Shown here: piece after piece, positions 1 through 13,400 of the stretch
Layout: each line of letters begins with the position of its first letter
Numbering within the stretch: the first letter of the stretch is position 1
Source of the DNA: Strongylocentrotus droebachiensis
Lineage: Eukaryota > Echinodermata > Echinoidea > Camarodonta > Strongylocentrotidae
Direction of reading: 5' to 3'
Length of the DNA: 64,000 nucleotides
Assembly: GCA_035222895.1 (NCBI GenBank)
Contig: JAVYIG010002375.1
Span: forward strand, 62,001-126,000
The notes under the pieces: generated by a model
The model's database searches: none
Told to the model about the DNA's origin: nothing
What the model saw: only the letters and a program-made list of their open reading frames with translations
Made by a program: the position numbers and the translations under genes

Positions 1-1194
1 CTCCGTTCCCGGAGTGGGGGGTCTGTCACCTACCAAGGTAAGATTGATGTTGTTGTGTTGTTATTTGAAATCAGTCGTATTTGTTGTTTTTGCTGATATA
101 AAGATGGCGCTGTTCTATATTTATTTTTGTTGGTCAAATCTTTCTTTCCTTTTTGTAATTACTCATAATTATAAGTCGTTTTATTAACATCATGTTCATC
201 AATACAATTATCTATTTCGTCATATTCAAAAGCATTACAGATATTTAGGATTTGTTTTTTAAATACCTTTGCATTTTAATACTCTTCTTCCTTTGTCTTA
301 TTTCTTTACACTTTAGTAAGTAATGTTCTACAGTCTCTAGAGCTAAATTTTTTCTACATAATCTATGTTCATGCTGTTTATAAGTATATATGTAATAAGT
401 CTTCCCTCTATTTCTTCTATATCATGGTCTACTTCATAGACTCTTTTCTGGAAAGTCTTTTACCGTCTTTCCAATTATATTTACCGAAATGCCACGAATG
501 TTGAATTATCTTCAAAGTTAGATTAGTCTGATTCTTAAATGACGGTAAATGAAACTTAAATTAGTCTACAAATGATCTCCTGCGAAATGTCAATGGTAAT
601 TAACTGCACTCTTCTTGGAGTGCCTCTAATGAATTATTACTGATATTGTATTGTATTGCTTACTGATCCGTTAGTAACGGGGGGGGGGGGGGCACAGTGC
701 ACCTAATTGAAAGACATGGGGCCAATAATCCCGGGGTAAACTTATTTTCTATGAATTTACTCTCATAGTAAATACAAAACAATAAATTCTTAGCTAAACA
801 CCATTCATTTATGATGATATAAAAATTGTAAAACATATGCGTGTTAAAAGCTATATACACACAACATCTAGAAAAAAGGCGTAAATATTCTAAAAAAGAA
901 TGAAACGCCGATAATACCAAACAACAACAACAATGCTACTCTGAAAAACCGGATTACAATTCCAAAACTTTATTTGTGAGACACAAGTACAAGAGCTACA
1001 TATATTCAACATAACATCAATTATATACAAGATAAACTGTATTCCTCATTTCAAAAATAGCATTTCTTTTAAAAAAAATACTATTTAGGCATTCATTTAA
1101 AAAAAAATCCTGTTGACATGAACCGGAAAACGTATTAGGAAATACCATCTTCTGAGAACCACTCACCATAGAACCTCAACGGACAACGCAATGC
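1..1194. other. Left flank, no supported gene
   Basis: AT-rich DNA with a G-run at 679-691. The first 37 bases end in a splice-donor-like AAGGTAAGA but cannot be placed in a gene. Confidence 0.4.
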
Positions 1195-1512
1195 TAGGAT
1201 AACTGCACACCGGACAGCTACCCCTAGGACACTGGCCATCCGGACAAATACCCCTCATGAAATGTACACATAATATACATCAACTATTGATACAAACTTC
1301 TTCGTGAAAGGTTGCATAGCCCTTTGAAGATTAATAGAAGAAAATAAAGAGGGATAAGAGGAGGAGGAGGAGGAGGAGGAAGGAGTACCACTGCAGGGGT
1401 TCATGGTTCGGGTTCGGGGGTTGTTAGGATAGTAGTTGTCCTCTGGGATATATGTCCAGGGTAAGTTGTTCGAGGCGGTTGTAATAAGGGGTAGTTGTCC
1501 GGGGTGGTAGTC
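1195..1512. mobile_element. Foldback-type repeat with unrelated middle
   Basis: Left arm 1195-1256 with units such as CCGGACAAATACCCC and right arm about 1398-1512 with units such as GGGGTAGTTGTCCGG. The middle holds a GAG microsatellite (1355-1383). Same family style as 19590-20258. Confidence 0.5.
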
Positions 1513-1681
1513 CAAGGCCCCGTTGCATAAAATCTACCACTGATCGTAACTTTGCCATTAATTTTAATTATTAATTATCTTCAGTTGGTAACATCACTCA
1601 ACAGTCAATCAAATCAAGGAAGTTACCATTAATGGCAAATATACCACCAATTATTGATAGTTTTAGGCATCGGGCCCTTGG
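1512..1681. mobile_element. Hairpin MITE, GGGCCC-type ends
   Basis: About 170 bp with imperfect inverted arms (CCAAGGCCCCGTTGCATAAA against the reverse complement of the right end CCAAGGGCCCGATGCCTAAA). Inner arms continue as TTTGCCATTAA. It lies just outside the left edge of duplication unit 1. Similar ends are seen at 47797-47931. Confidence 0.55.
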
Positions 1682-2790
1682 AAGTAGTTTTGATAGTTCA
1701 GGGCCCCTTTTATTAAACTTGTAAACCAATTAAAGGTTGCAATAGCTGTTATAAGCTACTGAAATCGTTGCAATTAATGGGCTGGAAAAAAATTGTTATA
1801 AGGAATGTGACACTCTCCTTATAGATAATATGATTGCAGGGCCCTCAGGGAGAACAGTATGAATACTGATGAGGCTACCCTGGGTAAACAAGACATATTA
1901 TTATTATTATTGTTATTATTATAACAAGTTTTATGAAAAGGGTACGTAAGACGTAGTTATCTTTATCCAAAAAAAACTACTGTTATTCATATCAATATCT
2001 AAATGAACACAAAGAATTAAATGAATAATAAAGATTATACAAACATGATGCATATTTTACCAGGATAAACGATTATAATGATTAAGACCTCAGACGCATA
2101 CATTTAGGAAACGTCGTCTGTAGTAATATTCAGAGTTCAATGACATTGTTGAAGTAAGTCAAAATGTTCGCCACTTTTTTACACATTTCATGGAGATGTT
2201 TCCTAATAGATATACGACATAAAATAAGAAACAATCATAATTTTGATTATGATGATAAACGATTACAATGTCACATCAAGCGCATGCAATTTTGGATAAA
2301 CAAGATTAATAGTTAACACAAAGACTTTAATGTTAAAGGGGAACTAACCCCAAAGAATCAGTATAGATATTCTGAAAAACGAGACGAACTCCTGCGGTCC
2401 TGCCTTGTGATGTTCAATAAATCTCACGAACGTGTACTTGGCGGTATTTTTGACCAACTGCTCCTCACAAAATCCTATAGATGGATCGGCAAGAATGAGA
2501 AATATACCACTGACTAGTGACTACATTTAGTACAAGTCAAATCATAAATCATAACGCACGCCGATTATGCAGTTGCCGCAACGAGTTACAGGAAACCTCA
2601 CCCCAAGAAATAACTTATAGTTTTTCTGAAATATTTATTGTATTCCTGTCCAATATTCTAAAAGATTCCCTACCAAAGTGTATGAGAGCGGGTATAAAGC
2701 AAGAATATGTACAGTTTCTCAGTGACAACATGGGCATCGCTATTTTCTTGATAATGTGTCGTACTATGCGAAGGCGTTTATCAACTAATA

Positions 2791-3572
2791 CCCCATTCAC
2801 AGTGGTTTTGAAATTTGTAGCGGCGTTGTAGCGGAGCGGCGACACCGCCATAACACCGCTACAAATGCATTCACAGTAGAAAAGTTATCCCGCTGCAGCA
2901 GCGGGATAAATATCATGTACCCATTCACGCTGCAGCGGGTGATTTTTATTACCTCCGTAACAAACACGTGTATGCATGGCTCATGACCCGCGAGTGACCC
3001 CGATATGACCGGAAATACTTCAGCGCGGGGTTTTCGATTGCTTGAAATTGCGCGCGCTAGCTGTACTTTACACACTCTTGCAAAAGGTAAACATGTCAAG
3101 TTGCTTTTTGTATCCTCGATCATATTACTTTTTAAAAAACTAGCATTTTTATTGCTTCCAGTCAGAATATTTTAATTTTTTGAAGTGTGAAATATTTTTA
3201 TTTGAATAATTATAATATCTACATAATAATAAAATCAATTTGAATCCACTGGTTACTTTATTTCTATTTCACTTTATGTTCCCCATTGCTGGAGAAAAGA
3301 GGTCAGTGATAGGTAAGTAAACAAATTACACGTGTTTGTCGCGGTGTTATAGCGGAGAGCCTTCACACTGAGTAAACACCGCGACAGCAGCGGGACTGTC
3401 CCGCTGCTGTAGCTAGGCGTGCCTAGCGATAGTTTGTGTCGGCGTTATCGCTAGGCGGTGTTATCCCGCGATAGTTTATAACGGGTCCGAGCCTTCACAC
3501 TGAAGACAACACCGCGACAGCAGCGGGACAGTCCCGCTGCTATCGCGGTGTTTGAGACCACTGTGAATGGGG
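2791..3572. mobile_element. TA-flanked multi-hairpin MITE in unit A
   Basis: A 782-bp segment with inverted ends CCCCATTCACAGTGG / CCACTGTGAATGGGG and TA on both sides (2789-2790, 3573-3574). The interior is packed with short palindromes (AGCAGCGGGACAGTCCCGCT, CTAGGCGTGCCTAG, GTAGCGG repeats) and has no coding frame. This is the form of a non-autonomous Tc1/mariner-type element. No match lies at the corresponding place in unit B. Confidence 0.75.
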
Positions 3573-4184
3573 TATAAATGTATTCAAATGTGTGGATGAT
3601 TCCTTCCTAGGTGTGTCTGGTGACGAGGCATTTCATTTACACGCTATTTTTCTTTGTACTATAATTAATAGAACGCATATTGCATAAATAAGTTGGTGCT
3701 CTTCTGGGCTGGAGGTTCCGCAAGAATGAAATAGATTTGTCAAGTGATATATTTTAGTAGTCTTAAACAAAGAAAAATCCCTGTTTTATATTTTACCAAA
3801 TGTAATTTTTACCTTCTCAGCTATGATTTTCCCTCATTGTAAAGTAAAGGTTTTGTTATTGAATTAAAAAGTCTTTTCAACTAAAGCTTGGTGCATGATA
3901 CAAGTACTAGTTCACCTGGTACGTCACATCTTCAAGAAAATGGCTGCGCCCACGTCATGCTAAAAGGCATTACGTCATGCCAAGAGTATCTTCATTTATT
4001 TATCTCTTGTAAGGAATTTCGTATGGAATTTATCCATTTTTCAGAATAGCTACATTTATTCTTTGGGGTGAGGTAAACATTTCCAATTACGATCGTGGCG
4101 ATAGCGACATCAGCACTGATTCTCTCAGATCCATTTCATTTTCTACACAGACAGGTTTTATAATGATGGTTATAGTTATCGCTG

Positions 4185-4420
4185 TAGAGGTATTGTGGTC
4201 TAATTGATAAGTCTCCAGCCTGTGAACCAAAGGGTTAGGGGATTCGAATCCCGGCCAGGAACGGACCTCATTTGGCAAGACGATGATCTACATTTGCCAC
4301 ACTCAACCCAGGTGAAGTAAATGGGTACCCGGCAGGAATTGAATCCATACAATGCCAGAGTAAGAGTAGCAAAATTATTTTCAGTACTATGATTATCATC
4401 ATTATCATTATTGTTATTGA
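4185..4420 (+). mobile_element. tRNA-derived SINE, family II (3' of gene A)
   Basis: The head has TGGTCTAATTGATAAG and GGATTCGAATCC, then the body CCACACTCAACCCAGGTGAA and GGGTACCCGGCAGGAATT, ending in an ATT/ATC-rich tail. It lies just beyond the stop codon of gene A and is shared with unit B, so it predates the duplication. Confidence 0.75.
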
Positions 4421-4478
4421 TTTTGTCATACCGGCTCTTAAAATATGAGTTGATGGCTTAAAGCAGAAATTCCTTGCC

Positions 4479-7400
4479 TTAGGCGAAGAGGGCGCCCGTT
4501 GTTATCGCGAGGATGATGGTGGTCCCCAGGAATGCACCGATATCGATGAAGAGGAACACGCGAGAAACAGTCCCGTCTCCCTCCTGCACATGAGTGAGAA
4601 GACAAAAGCGAATGGTTTTATTATTCCATTAAAAAAAAAGTTCCTTTTGTGCATGTGTTAAATTCATGACGAAAAATATCTATCTCGTGAAGGTGCATGA
4701 ATGCAGTAATATGTACATCGATATTAGGGACTTTTAGAATGAGTGGACGAGAACACGACGAACGCCGACTGATCATGTGTGTCAACGTACTTAACTGCCC
4801 AATTTGACTACAATTAGAAATCTTTTAGATTGCACTCGACGATATACATGCATGCAGGAAGTAACATTATGAACATCACGGACAAAGAAAGAGGACAAAA
4901 TATACAGTTCCTCATTCTATCCTCAACAAAAGAACATCCCTTCACTGCTATTATGTAAAAATGTGTAGAACAGGTGAATATGCATGTGACACCTGTTCTA
5001 CACATTTTTACATAATAGCAGGGAAGGGATGTTCCTGTTCCTCTGAGGAACTGTATATTTTATGCGCATGCGGCATACTAGTACCTTGAGCATGTAAAGG
5101 CGCTATATAAATATAAATAGAATTATGTATGTATGTATGTACTAGATTGAGGAAAATCAAGGTTGACGCATTCTCGATCGCCGACTGAGACGACGTAACG
5201 CATGAGCAGTGCCTTAAAATGACGTCACACGTTGCAGTCAAAGCTGTTGACGTGCAAATCTAAAAGTCCCTATTACCGAGGAACAGACATCACAAAATCA
5301 ATGACTCGGAGAGTGAAACGATATCGAAGCATGCACTTGAAGAAAAGAAAGTGGATGATATCACACATGAATCAGATATAGTGATGTCCATTATCTTTCC
5401 TGCCATGGACAAAATCAAACTTTTCATATTCCTCAAGATTATTTTGACCCGTTCTCTTTAATTATACACAGTCGTCTATCAATGCTTCAATTCTTAGAGA
5501 TTGCCTTTCACGTATTTCTGTTCACAGTGCTTCTTTACCGCTATCTTATTCACCTAAAATTGATGCTGTGTGGTAAGTTCATCTTGACGGGGCATGAAAT
5601 CGAAGAAGGCTAAATTGAAGGAAAAAAATGTCCTTACCTTCATGTGTCCTGGTTGGTCCTTGGGGTAGAAGCGGTAGATGAGGCCATTGATGATGATGAC
5701 GACGGCGTTGATGAGCATCCCACCGATGAGGAACCGACCAAGTCTGGTCATCGAGTAGGCGGGGACTTCTGCACTCAGCGCTGCCGACAACACCACCAAA
5801 GCGACAAAGACGAAGCCCGCAAAGATGATCCGTTCTCCAGCCGACGACGGCCCAATCAGGAAGACGATGAGGATAAGCCAGGTGGCGATCACGGCGGAGG
5901 CGATACGACCGTGACTATCTCGTCGTCGGACGGTCAGATGGTATGAGACGTCCTCATAAACTTCAGCGCAACATGGATAGCTGACGACGTTCTTAACGGC
6001 TGATGTGTTTACGAGTTCCCACACAGGATGTGCATGGTAATCATTCAGATCAATCGTATCCGACGATGTCGTAACAGATATTCTCATGCTGCTGAACACC
6101 CATGATCCCCATTTTAGGCGGCAGATCTATATAAATCAGAAATTATATGGAATTTATGGACATTGTTTTTAATGCAGTCCATGAAAGATATATATGTTTT
6201 GACTTGTCAATGTCTGATCCAAAAAGAGACATAGGGGGCAGAGTTAATTTCTGCTTACCGTTCTTGTATCTCCTTTTTTTTCCTTCATTTCATTTTATTA
6301 ATTAGAAAGTTCGTTGTTTTTGTTTCATGAATTATGTATATTGAAAGGAATTGTACGACATGACGTGTTCGCAGCTCTTTGTTCAATATGATACATTCCA
6401 ATATGTATAACCACATGCATTTGGGCGAGGAAGATTTCACTGTCATGGATGCCCGCTTTCCATTTGCCTCTTTCATATTCTAAGAGATTACCCATGAATG
6501 CAGTTGTATATCTGGTACATACAATTATGTAGAGTCTAGGATGAGGGCATAAGGGGCACGCCTCCCCCGGCCAGAATCTCTTATTCTTAACACATTTGCG
6601 TATTCCTGGCCGAGATTGTGTGTCCACTTTCAAATAGGGGCATTTTTTAAATTAGCTAAAGAGAGCAAATCCACTGTTGTGTAACCCAGCAAAGAAACAA
6701 ATCCGCGAAAATCCGTGGAACTTCTGATAAATAAATATGGTTTCCGTTGTAAGCAGCTTCCCTTTTATAAATTACTAAATGTCTCTAAATTTATACAGGA
6801 TGTATCCATATGGTGCACAAACCTACCATGTAAAACAGATTTTGTATCTACAATGTAAAATCATACAATTTGAAAATTTGACATTTGTCTTCGTTGGGGG
6901 GGGGGGGGGGTAAGGTCACCTTTTTAGGTCAGCCATGGGCATAATTTTAATTTTAAAAAAGGGGGGGTTAAGGGGGGTTTATACACATAAAAATACCAAG
7001 GGGGGGGGGGGTTCAACCCCCAAAACTCCCCCCCCCCCCCCCCTGCGTACGCGCCTGTAGCCGCCATGACACTTGCACGAATTTTCGTCCCGCACTGCCT
7101 CGCATTCTGTGTGTGTCAATATTGTTTCTGAGATTTTAGAAGAACACATGTAAAGCTTCAATCAAAAGAGGGCGCCAGATGGCCCCATCAGTATTAAACA
7201 CTCTCTCGTTACTATACCAATCTGACTATAGTATACTATCCTTTGTCGTCTGACATTAAATGCCATCGAACTAAGCTTGAAACATGATGACAGCGGTGAA
7301 AGTTTGTAAATCCATGTAGGAAAGTGTTTGTAATACACCTATAACTCTATTATGCGTCTGCATACCGTGTTATGAACTGGAATTCACCTGTTTACTTTGA

Positions 7401-10400
7401 GAGTCAACTCAACGTATAGTCAGCCCCACTCATGTAAGTTTGTGTAGTGTTACTTGCATGCAAAGCATTGAAATTCGAGATCTCTGTCTGAATTGTTTGC
7501 TGTGGTGTACAACATGCCTGACACTGTGTCTCCTGAGGGTACTGAGGATGATTTGCAAGGGGCCCATTTCGTAAAGCCTTCTGTCCAACCCCCTGGTCAT
7601 TTCCATGCGGCTGCGGGAAATGTAGGTCTAGTTGAAGGGTGGAAAATCTGGAGACAGCAATGGGACAACTACACTATTCTCACAAACCTCTCCAAACAAC
7701 CAGATCGGTACCAAACTGCACTACTACTGCACAGTGTGGGACAAGATTGTCTGCGTGTCTACAACGGCATGAAGTTTGCTAATGCCGCTGAAAGTGTGAA
7801 ATGCTCTGTGATACTGCATAAGTTTGATAAACATTTCCTTGGTGAGAGCAGAGAATTTTTTGAAAGATTCAAGTTCAATCAGCGCAGTCAGGAAGATGGT
7901 GAATCTATTGAACAGTATGTGACAGCTCTGCGTACAATGAGTAAGACGTGTGGATTCTGTGACTGCATGAATGACAAATTGCTCGTTGATCGTGTTCTAC
8001 TGGGAGTACGTGATGATCGTATGCGAGAACTACTCATCTCCAAATCTGATCTTGACCTCTCTACTGCCATTGATGTTTGTAAAGCAGTTGAAGCGACGTC
8101 TACTCACATGAAGGCGTTAAAAAATGAGGAAATCAACAGGGTGAATCGAAAACCTTTCCCTAAACATGCTAAAACTGGAAGTGGAAAGCAGAAGTTTGTA
8201 AAGCAGAAGCCGAAAGAGCTCAAAAAGTGCAAGTTCTGTAATAAATCACACGAAATGAAGAAGGAATGCTGCCCTGCATGGGGTCAAAAGTGCAATGAGT
8301 GCCATAAGCCCAATCACTTCAAGGGATCTGCAGTGTGTACTTCCAAGAGTGTTCACCAACTCGAAGATGATGAGTACTCCTCCACTGAAAGTATCAGTGT
8401 TGTACAGATAAATACAGTAAGTCCTGAAGATGGACCAATTTTTTGCAACATGCTACTAAATGGTCGAAGAGTACAGTTCCAGTTGGACTCTGGAGCAACA
8501 GTGAGTGTTCTCCCACAGAAGTTTCTGTCTGAAGAAGATGTAGTGAGAAATGAATGCATCCATCTCCGGATGTGGAACCACTCTCCGCTACTACGTGCTG
8601 TGGGAAAGTGCAAAGTCGTGACAAGGAATCCAGCTACTGGAAAAAAGTACAGGATTGACTATGTCATAGTTAAGGAGGATCTGACTCCACTGCTAAGCAA
8701 AACAGCTTCTGAGAAGATGCAGCTTATCACTGTTCACTACGAATCTATGGAAATAGTCCACAACATATTTCCTGAGAATGTCTGCAACCTAGCTCCTGAG
8801 AATCTTCACAAAGAGTATCCTGTGGTCTTCTCATCCTCTGTGACTGGTACTCTGCCGGGGAACGATGTTCATCTGACTGTTATGGATGATGCTACCCCTA
8901 GTGTTCGTCCTGCTAGAGTGATACCAGAATCCTTGAGAAGTATTGTGAAGGATGAACTTGATGCACTGCAGACAAGAGACCTGATTGAGGAAGTAAGTTC
9001 TCCAACTGACTGGGTAAGCCAGATGGCTGTTGTACAGAAGAAATCTGGTAAAGTGCGTGTGTGCTTAGACCCTAGACCACTCAATCTCGTGCTGAAAAGA
9101 GAACATTATCCTCTGCCTGTTCTCGATGATATCCTGCCTCAACTGTCCAATGCAACGGTCTTCTCCATCTGTGATCTCAAAGATGGATATTTGCACTGTG
9201 TTCTTGACGACGACTCAAGTCTGCTAACTACCTTTGCAACGCCCTGGGGAAGGTATAAATGGAAACGTCTACCATTTGGCTTGAAGGTTAGCAGCGAAAT
9301 CTTCCAAAAGAGACTTCATCTAGCACTGGATGGTCTTCAAGGGGTACGATGTGTGGCAGATGACATCATAATCTGGGGTAACAGTGATGCTGAGCATGAT
9401 ACCCGACTACAGAGTCTTCTACAGAGATGTCAAACTGTTGGCATAGTGTTGAACAAGGAGAAATGCCAATTTCGACTGAAGGAAATCTCGTTCCTAGGCC
9501 ACATAGTATCCAACTCTGGACTGAAAGCTGATCCATCCAAGATCGATGCAATCCTGAACATGAGTTCTCCAACCTGCAAGGATGACATCCATCGCTTACG
9601 TGGCATGGTCAATTATTTGGCCAGGTATCTGCCCAAACTTTCTGATGTCATGAAGCCTCTGAATGACTTAACCCACAACAACTCTGCGTGGACTTGGGAC
9701 TCCAACCATGACAAAGCCTTTAGGTTGCTGAAAGAGATGCTGATACAAGCTCCTGTGTTGGCGTTCTACAACCAAAGCAAGCCACTTCAAATCCAAACTG
9801 ATGCCAGTGCTACAGGGTTAGGTGCTGTGATGCTACAGGATGGTCAACCAATAGCATATGCCAGTAGGATGCTGAGTGATCCTGAGACCAGATACTCTGT
9901 CATTGAGAAGGAGATGCTAGCAATAGTCTTTGCACTGGAAAAGTGGAACCAGTTCACTTTTGGTCGTAAGACAACAGTATATAGTGACCACAAACCACTG
10001 GAGTGCATTGTGAAGAAGGCCCTGGACAAAGCTCCCAAACTTCTACAAGGAATGTTACTACGCGCCATGGCGTATGATGTTGAAGTGAAATACCTTAAAG
10101 GGAAGGACAACATCTTGGCTGATGCACTAAGCCGTGCTTCTCTTCCGTATGAGAGCGGACAGCATGATCTAGAGGTGGTGAATGCTGTCAAACTCTTGTC
10201 TCTCCCTGATGACAAGATAGCTGAGATAAAGAGACAGACTACCCAAGATCCAACTCTCTCCCAGCTCAAAGACACCATACTTGATGGGTGGCCAGACAAC
10301 AAGACAAAGCTTCCTTTGTCACTGACTCCATACTTCAGTTTCAGAGATGAACTTTCGGTGACTGATGATCTGATTTTCAAGGGAGAACGGCTGGTAATCC

Positions 10401-13400
10401 CTAAGCAGATGAGGCGACAGATCAAGGAGGAGTTACACATTGGCCACAATGGAGTCGAAGGAACTTTGAGAAGAGCCCGTGAATATGTCTATTGGCCAGG
10501 TATGAACAAGGAGATAAAGGAGTGGATCCAGACATGCGAGACCTGTCAAGAAAACTTAGTCTCTCAACCTGCCCAACCTTTGATGTCTCATCCTATCTCT
10601 GACAGGCCATGGTCAAGAATTGGAATCGATCTCTTCCATCATGATAACGAGAACTATCTCATTATGGTCTGTTACTACTCCAATTTCTTTGAGATAGAAA
10701 AGCTACAGAGGACGACTGCCCCCGCAGTTACCAAGCGACTGAAACGTCACATCGGACGCTATGGAGTGCCAGAGATCATTGTCTCAGACAATGGACCTCC
10801 TTTCTCTTCAAGGGACTTTGCTGAGTTTGCCAAAGAAATGGGAATCAAGCATAACACCATCTCACCTCACAACAGCAAGGCAAATGGCAAGGCAGAGTCT
10901 GCTGTTAAGACTGCCAAAAGACTGCTTACCAAATGCAAGGACACTGGAGATAACGTTGATCTAGCCTTACTCAACGTTCGTAATACACCAACTCAAGGTA
11001 CCAAGACCAGTCCTGCGCAAAGGTTCATGGGTAGACGAACACGTACACTCCTACCCACCACAACTCAGTTGTTGATGCCTGATCGTGACTCAGGACCTGA
11101 TGTCAAGAAACTCAATTCAAACCAGAGACGACAGGAGAATTATTTCAACAGAAATACAAGGAAGCTCAAGGATCTTCCACTTGGAGCAACTGTACGTGTG
11201 AAGCCATACAACCATGGAAAGAAATGGAAGAAAGCGGTGATCCTGAAGAAACTAGACGATCGCTCATATGAAGTTCGCTGTGATGGTCAAACACTTCGTA
11301 GAAACAGAGAACATCTCAGAGCGACCTCATCCACGTCAGATACACTTGATCCTATTCCCAACATGTTTAACTGGGAATGCCAGGACAACAACCAACCCAA
11401 GGTGAGGACTACAGAGCAGCGTCAATCTACCACTACAAGTCCTGTGAAGTTTCGCGGTGATGGTACATCTGAGACGCTTGACGAGAACAACACAAGCTCG
11501 CTGAGACGTTCAAACAGACAACGTCGAGAACCGCATAAGATGAAAGATTTCGTAACATTTTGAACGCTTAAAAAAGAGAACATTCGCGAGATACGTGAAT
11601 GACATCACTTCATCTCACTCTGTTTGGACATTTGAACTTTTTTTTAAATTTGAAGAAACTGGACTCTAAACACAATCCCAAATCTTCTGACACTATGAAG
11701 ACTCACAAGAACTCAAAAGGACTCTGATATTTTTTGCTTTGAAATATTATTTTGTGCAGTTATATGATTGTAAAAGATCTCATAAACCAATCTTTTGATA
11801 TTCTTTAATCTTTTATCTGTTTTGGTACCAGGTTGATATTGACCTCCAAAATTGAGACATTCTCCGGCACAAAGCTCAAAGAAGGGAGGATGTGTCAATA
11901 TTGTTTCTGAGATTTTAGAAGAACACATGTAAAGCTTCAATCAAAAGAGGGCGCCAGATGGCCCCATCAGTATTAAACACTCTCTCGTTACTATACCAAT
12001 CTGACTATAGTATACTATCCTTTGTCGTCTGACATTAAATGCCATCGAACTAAGCTTGAAACACTGTGTGCCAAGTTGTGCCATGTTGTTGCACGCAGCC
12101 AGTGCATCGTTTCACACAACAGTCATGATATTAGCCCTACATCATTTCGCGTGCAAGTGTCAGAGAACTTATTAAGACTTGACTACACAATATTAGCTGA
12201 AGTTTTAAGGGTTACGCCATGTAAATCTTTCGAAGGAATCAGAGCCATGAAAAGGGTTGGTGAGCTCAGCTGATAGCTCTTTGGCTCTCTTATGACTCTA
12301 TTCCTTTGAAAGAATTACATGGTGTTGACCCCAAAAACTTTGCCAACGATTCAGTTTCTCCACCGTGAAAAATTATCGCTGATACTATTTCATAATTTTG
12401 TTTTCATTTCTTACGTGGCTGTCGTAGGGGTAGTCCTTCAAGTCAAGGGTGCATGCTGCTTCAATAGCCACGGGTGGAGTATAGTACACGGTACCATGGT
12501 TGGTCATAAGAGCTGAAATATCATCGGACATTGTCTTACTTGGGGAGTGGCTGTAGGAGAACGAATCAAAAACATGCTACATCAAATAATGTAATCATCG
12601 AGTTTCTGGGCAATGGAAGTTCTCCTGGTTCCTCCTAACCCTGCGTTCAGATTACCTGAATTCATCGTATAGCTAGACGATAAGTTATTACGTTTTGCCT
12701 AGTCTGAATGTCGTATATATAGAGAAACGTTGTATAACGAATCGTATAGCGAAGTACATGTTTGAGCGTTGTTTTGAAGTGGAAGAAAAATAAATGTTAC
12801 TTTCAATTGAAAAAAATTGAACTTACCATTGACTTGCCATTGATTGACCATTCATTTACCGTTGACTAATCATTGGTTTACCATAATTATACTCATTGTG
12901 CAATTTTATACATACCTGTTATAAAGAGTGATGTCTGGCACAAAGACCTCGGAGGAATGAACGCGGAATTTACTTATGTTTCCATATTCCAACGGATTCC
13001 ACACCAAACGCGGATCCACCCAATGCTGAACAAAGATGTGCATGATTAGTGATAAAAATAAATTCAATTCAAACGATTACAAAGTGAAACGCCCTGAGTG
13101 TACATAGTTATGGGCATTTCTATTACTACCACCACTACTACTAATAACAATAATAACAATAATAATAATACTAATAATGATAGTACTACTATTTCTACTA
13201 ATACCAATAATAATAACATTAGACATATCTATACACTATTTTATATACCGCATATGCATATTCTAAGCCTCTGATAAGTCAAAAATTAGTATGAAACACG
13301 CTACTGACTGCTTGGGGATGCGCTATATGAAAACAAATATTGACTGCTTTTTTCGGGTCACAGTCAAAACTATTGCTCCTTGGTGATCTCGAGCCTGCAC

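Larger units (their letters stand above)
7112..12063 (+). mobile_element. Ty3/Gypsy LTR retrotransposon, looks whole and young
   Basis: A 4952-bp element with 173-bp LTRs that read as identical (TG...CA ends), a 5-bp target duplication CTGTG on both sides, a purine-rich tract just before the 3' LTR, and one long gag-pol frame. No breaks were seen. It lies in the intron between exons 5 and 6 of gene A, opposite to the gene's direction. Gene B's intron lacks it, so it inserted after the A/B duplication. The single-frame layout and integrase style suggest a Mag-like lineage, to which the sea urchin SURL elements belong; that assignment is inference. There is no envelope gene. Confidence 0.93.

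Noticed and set aside
1-37. Possible exon end of a plus-strand gene (reads ...CCTACCAAG before GTAAGA)
   Set aside because: Only 37 bases are visible, with no recognisable protein and no following exon in the window.
5644-5946. 100-codon plus-strand frame, repeated at 27066-27368
   Set aside because: It is the antisense shadow of the receptor exon coding loop C to M3; conservation between copies comes from the minus-strand gene.
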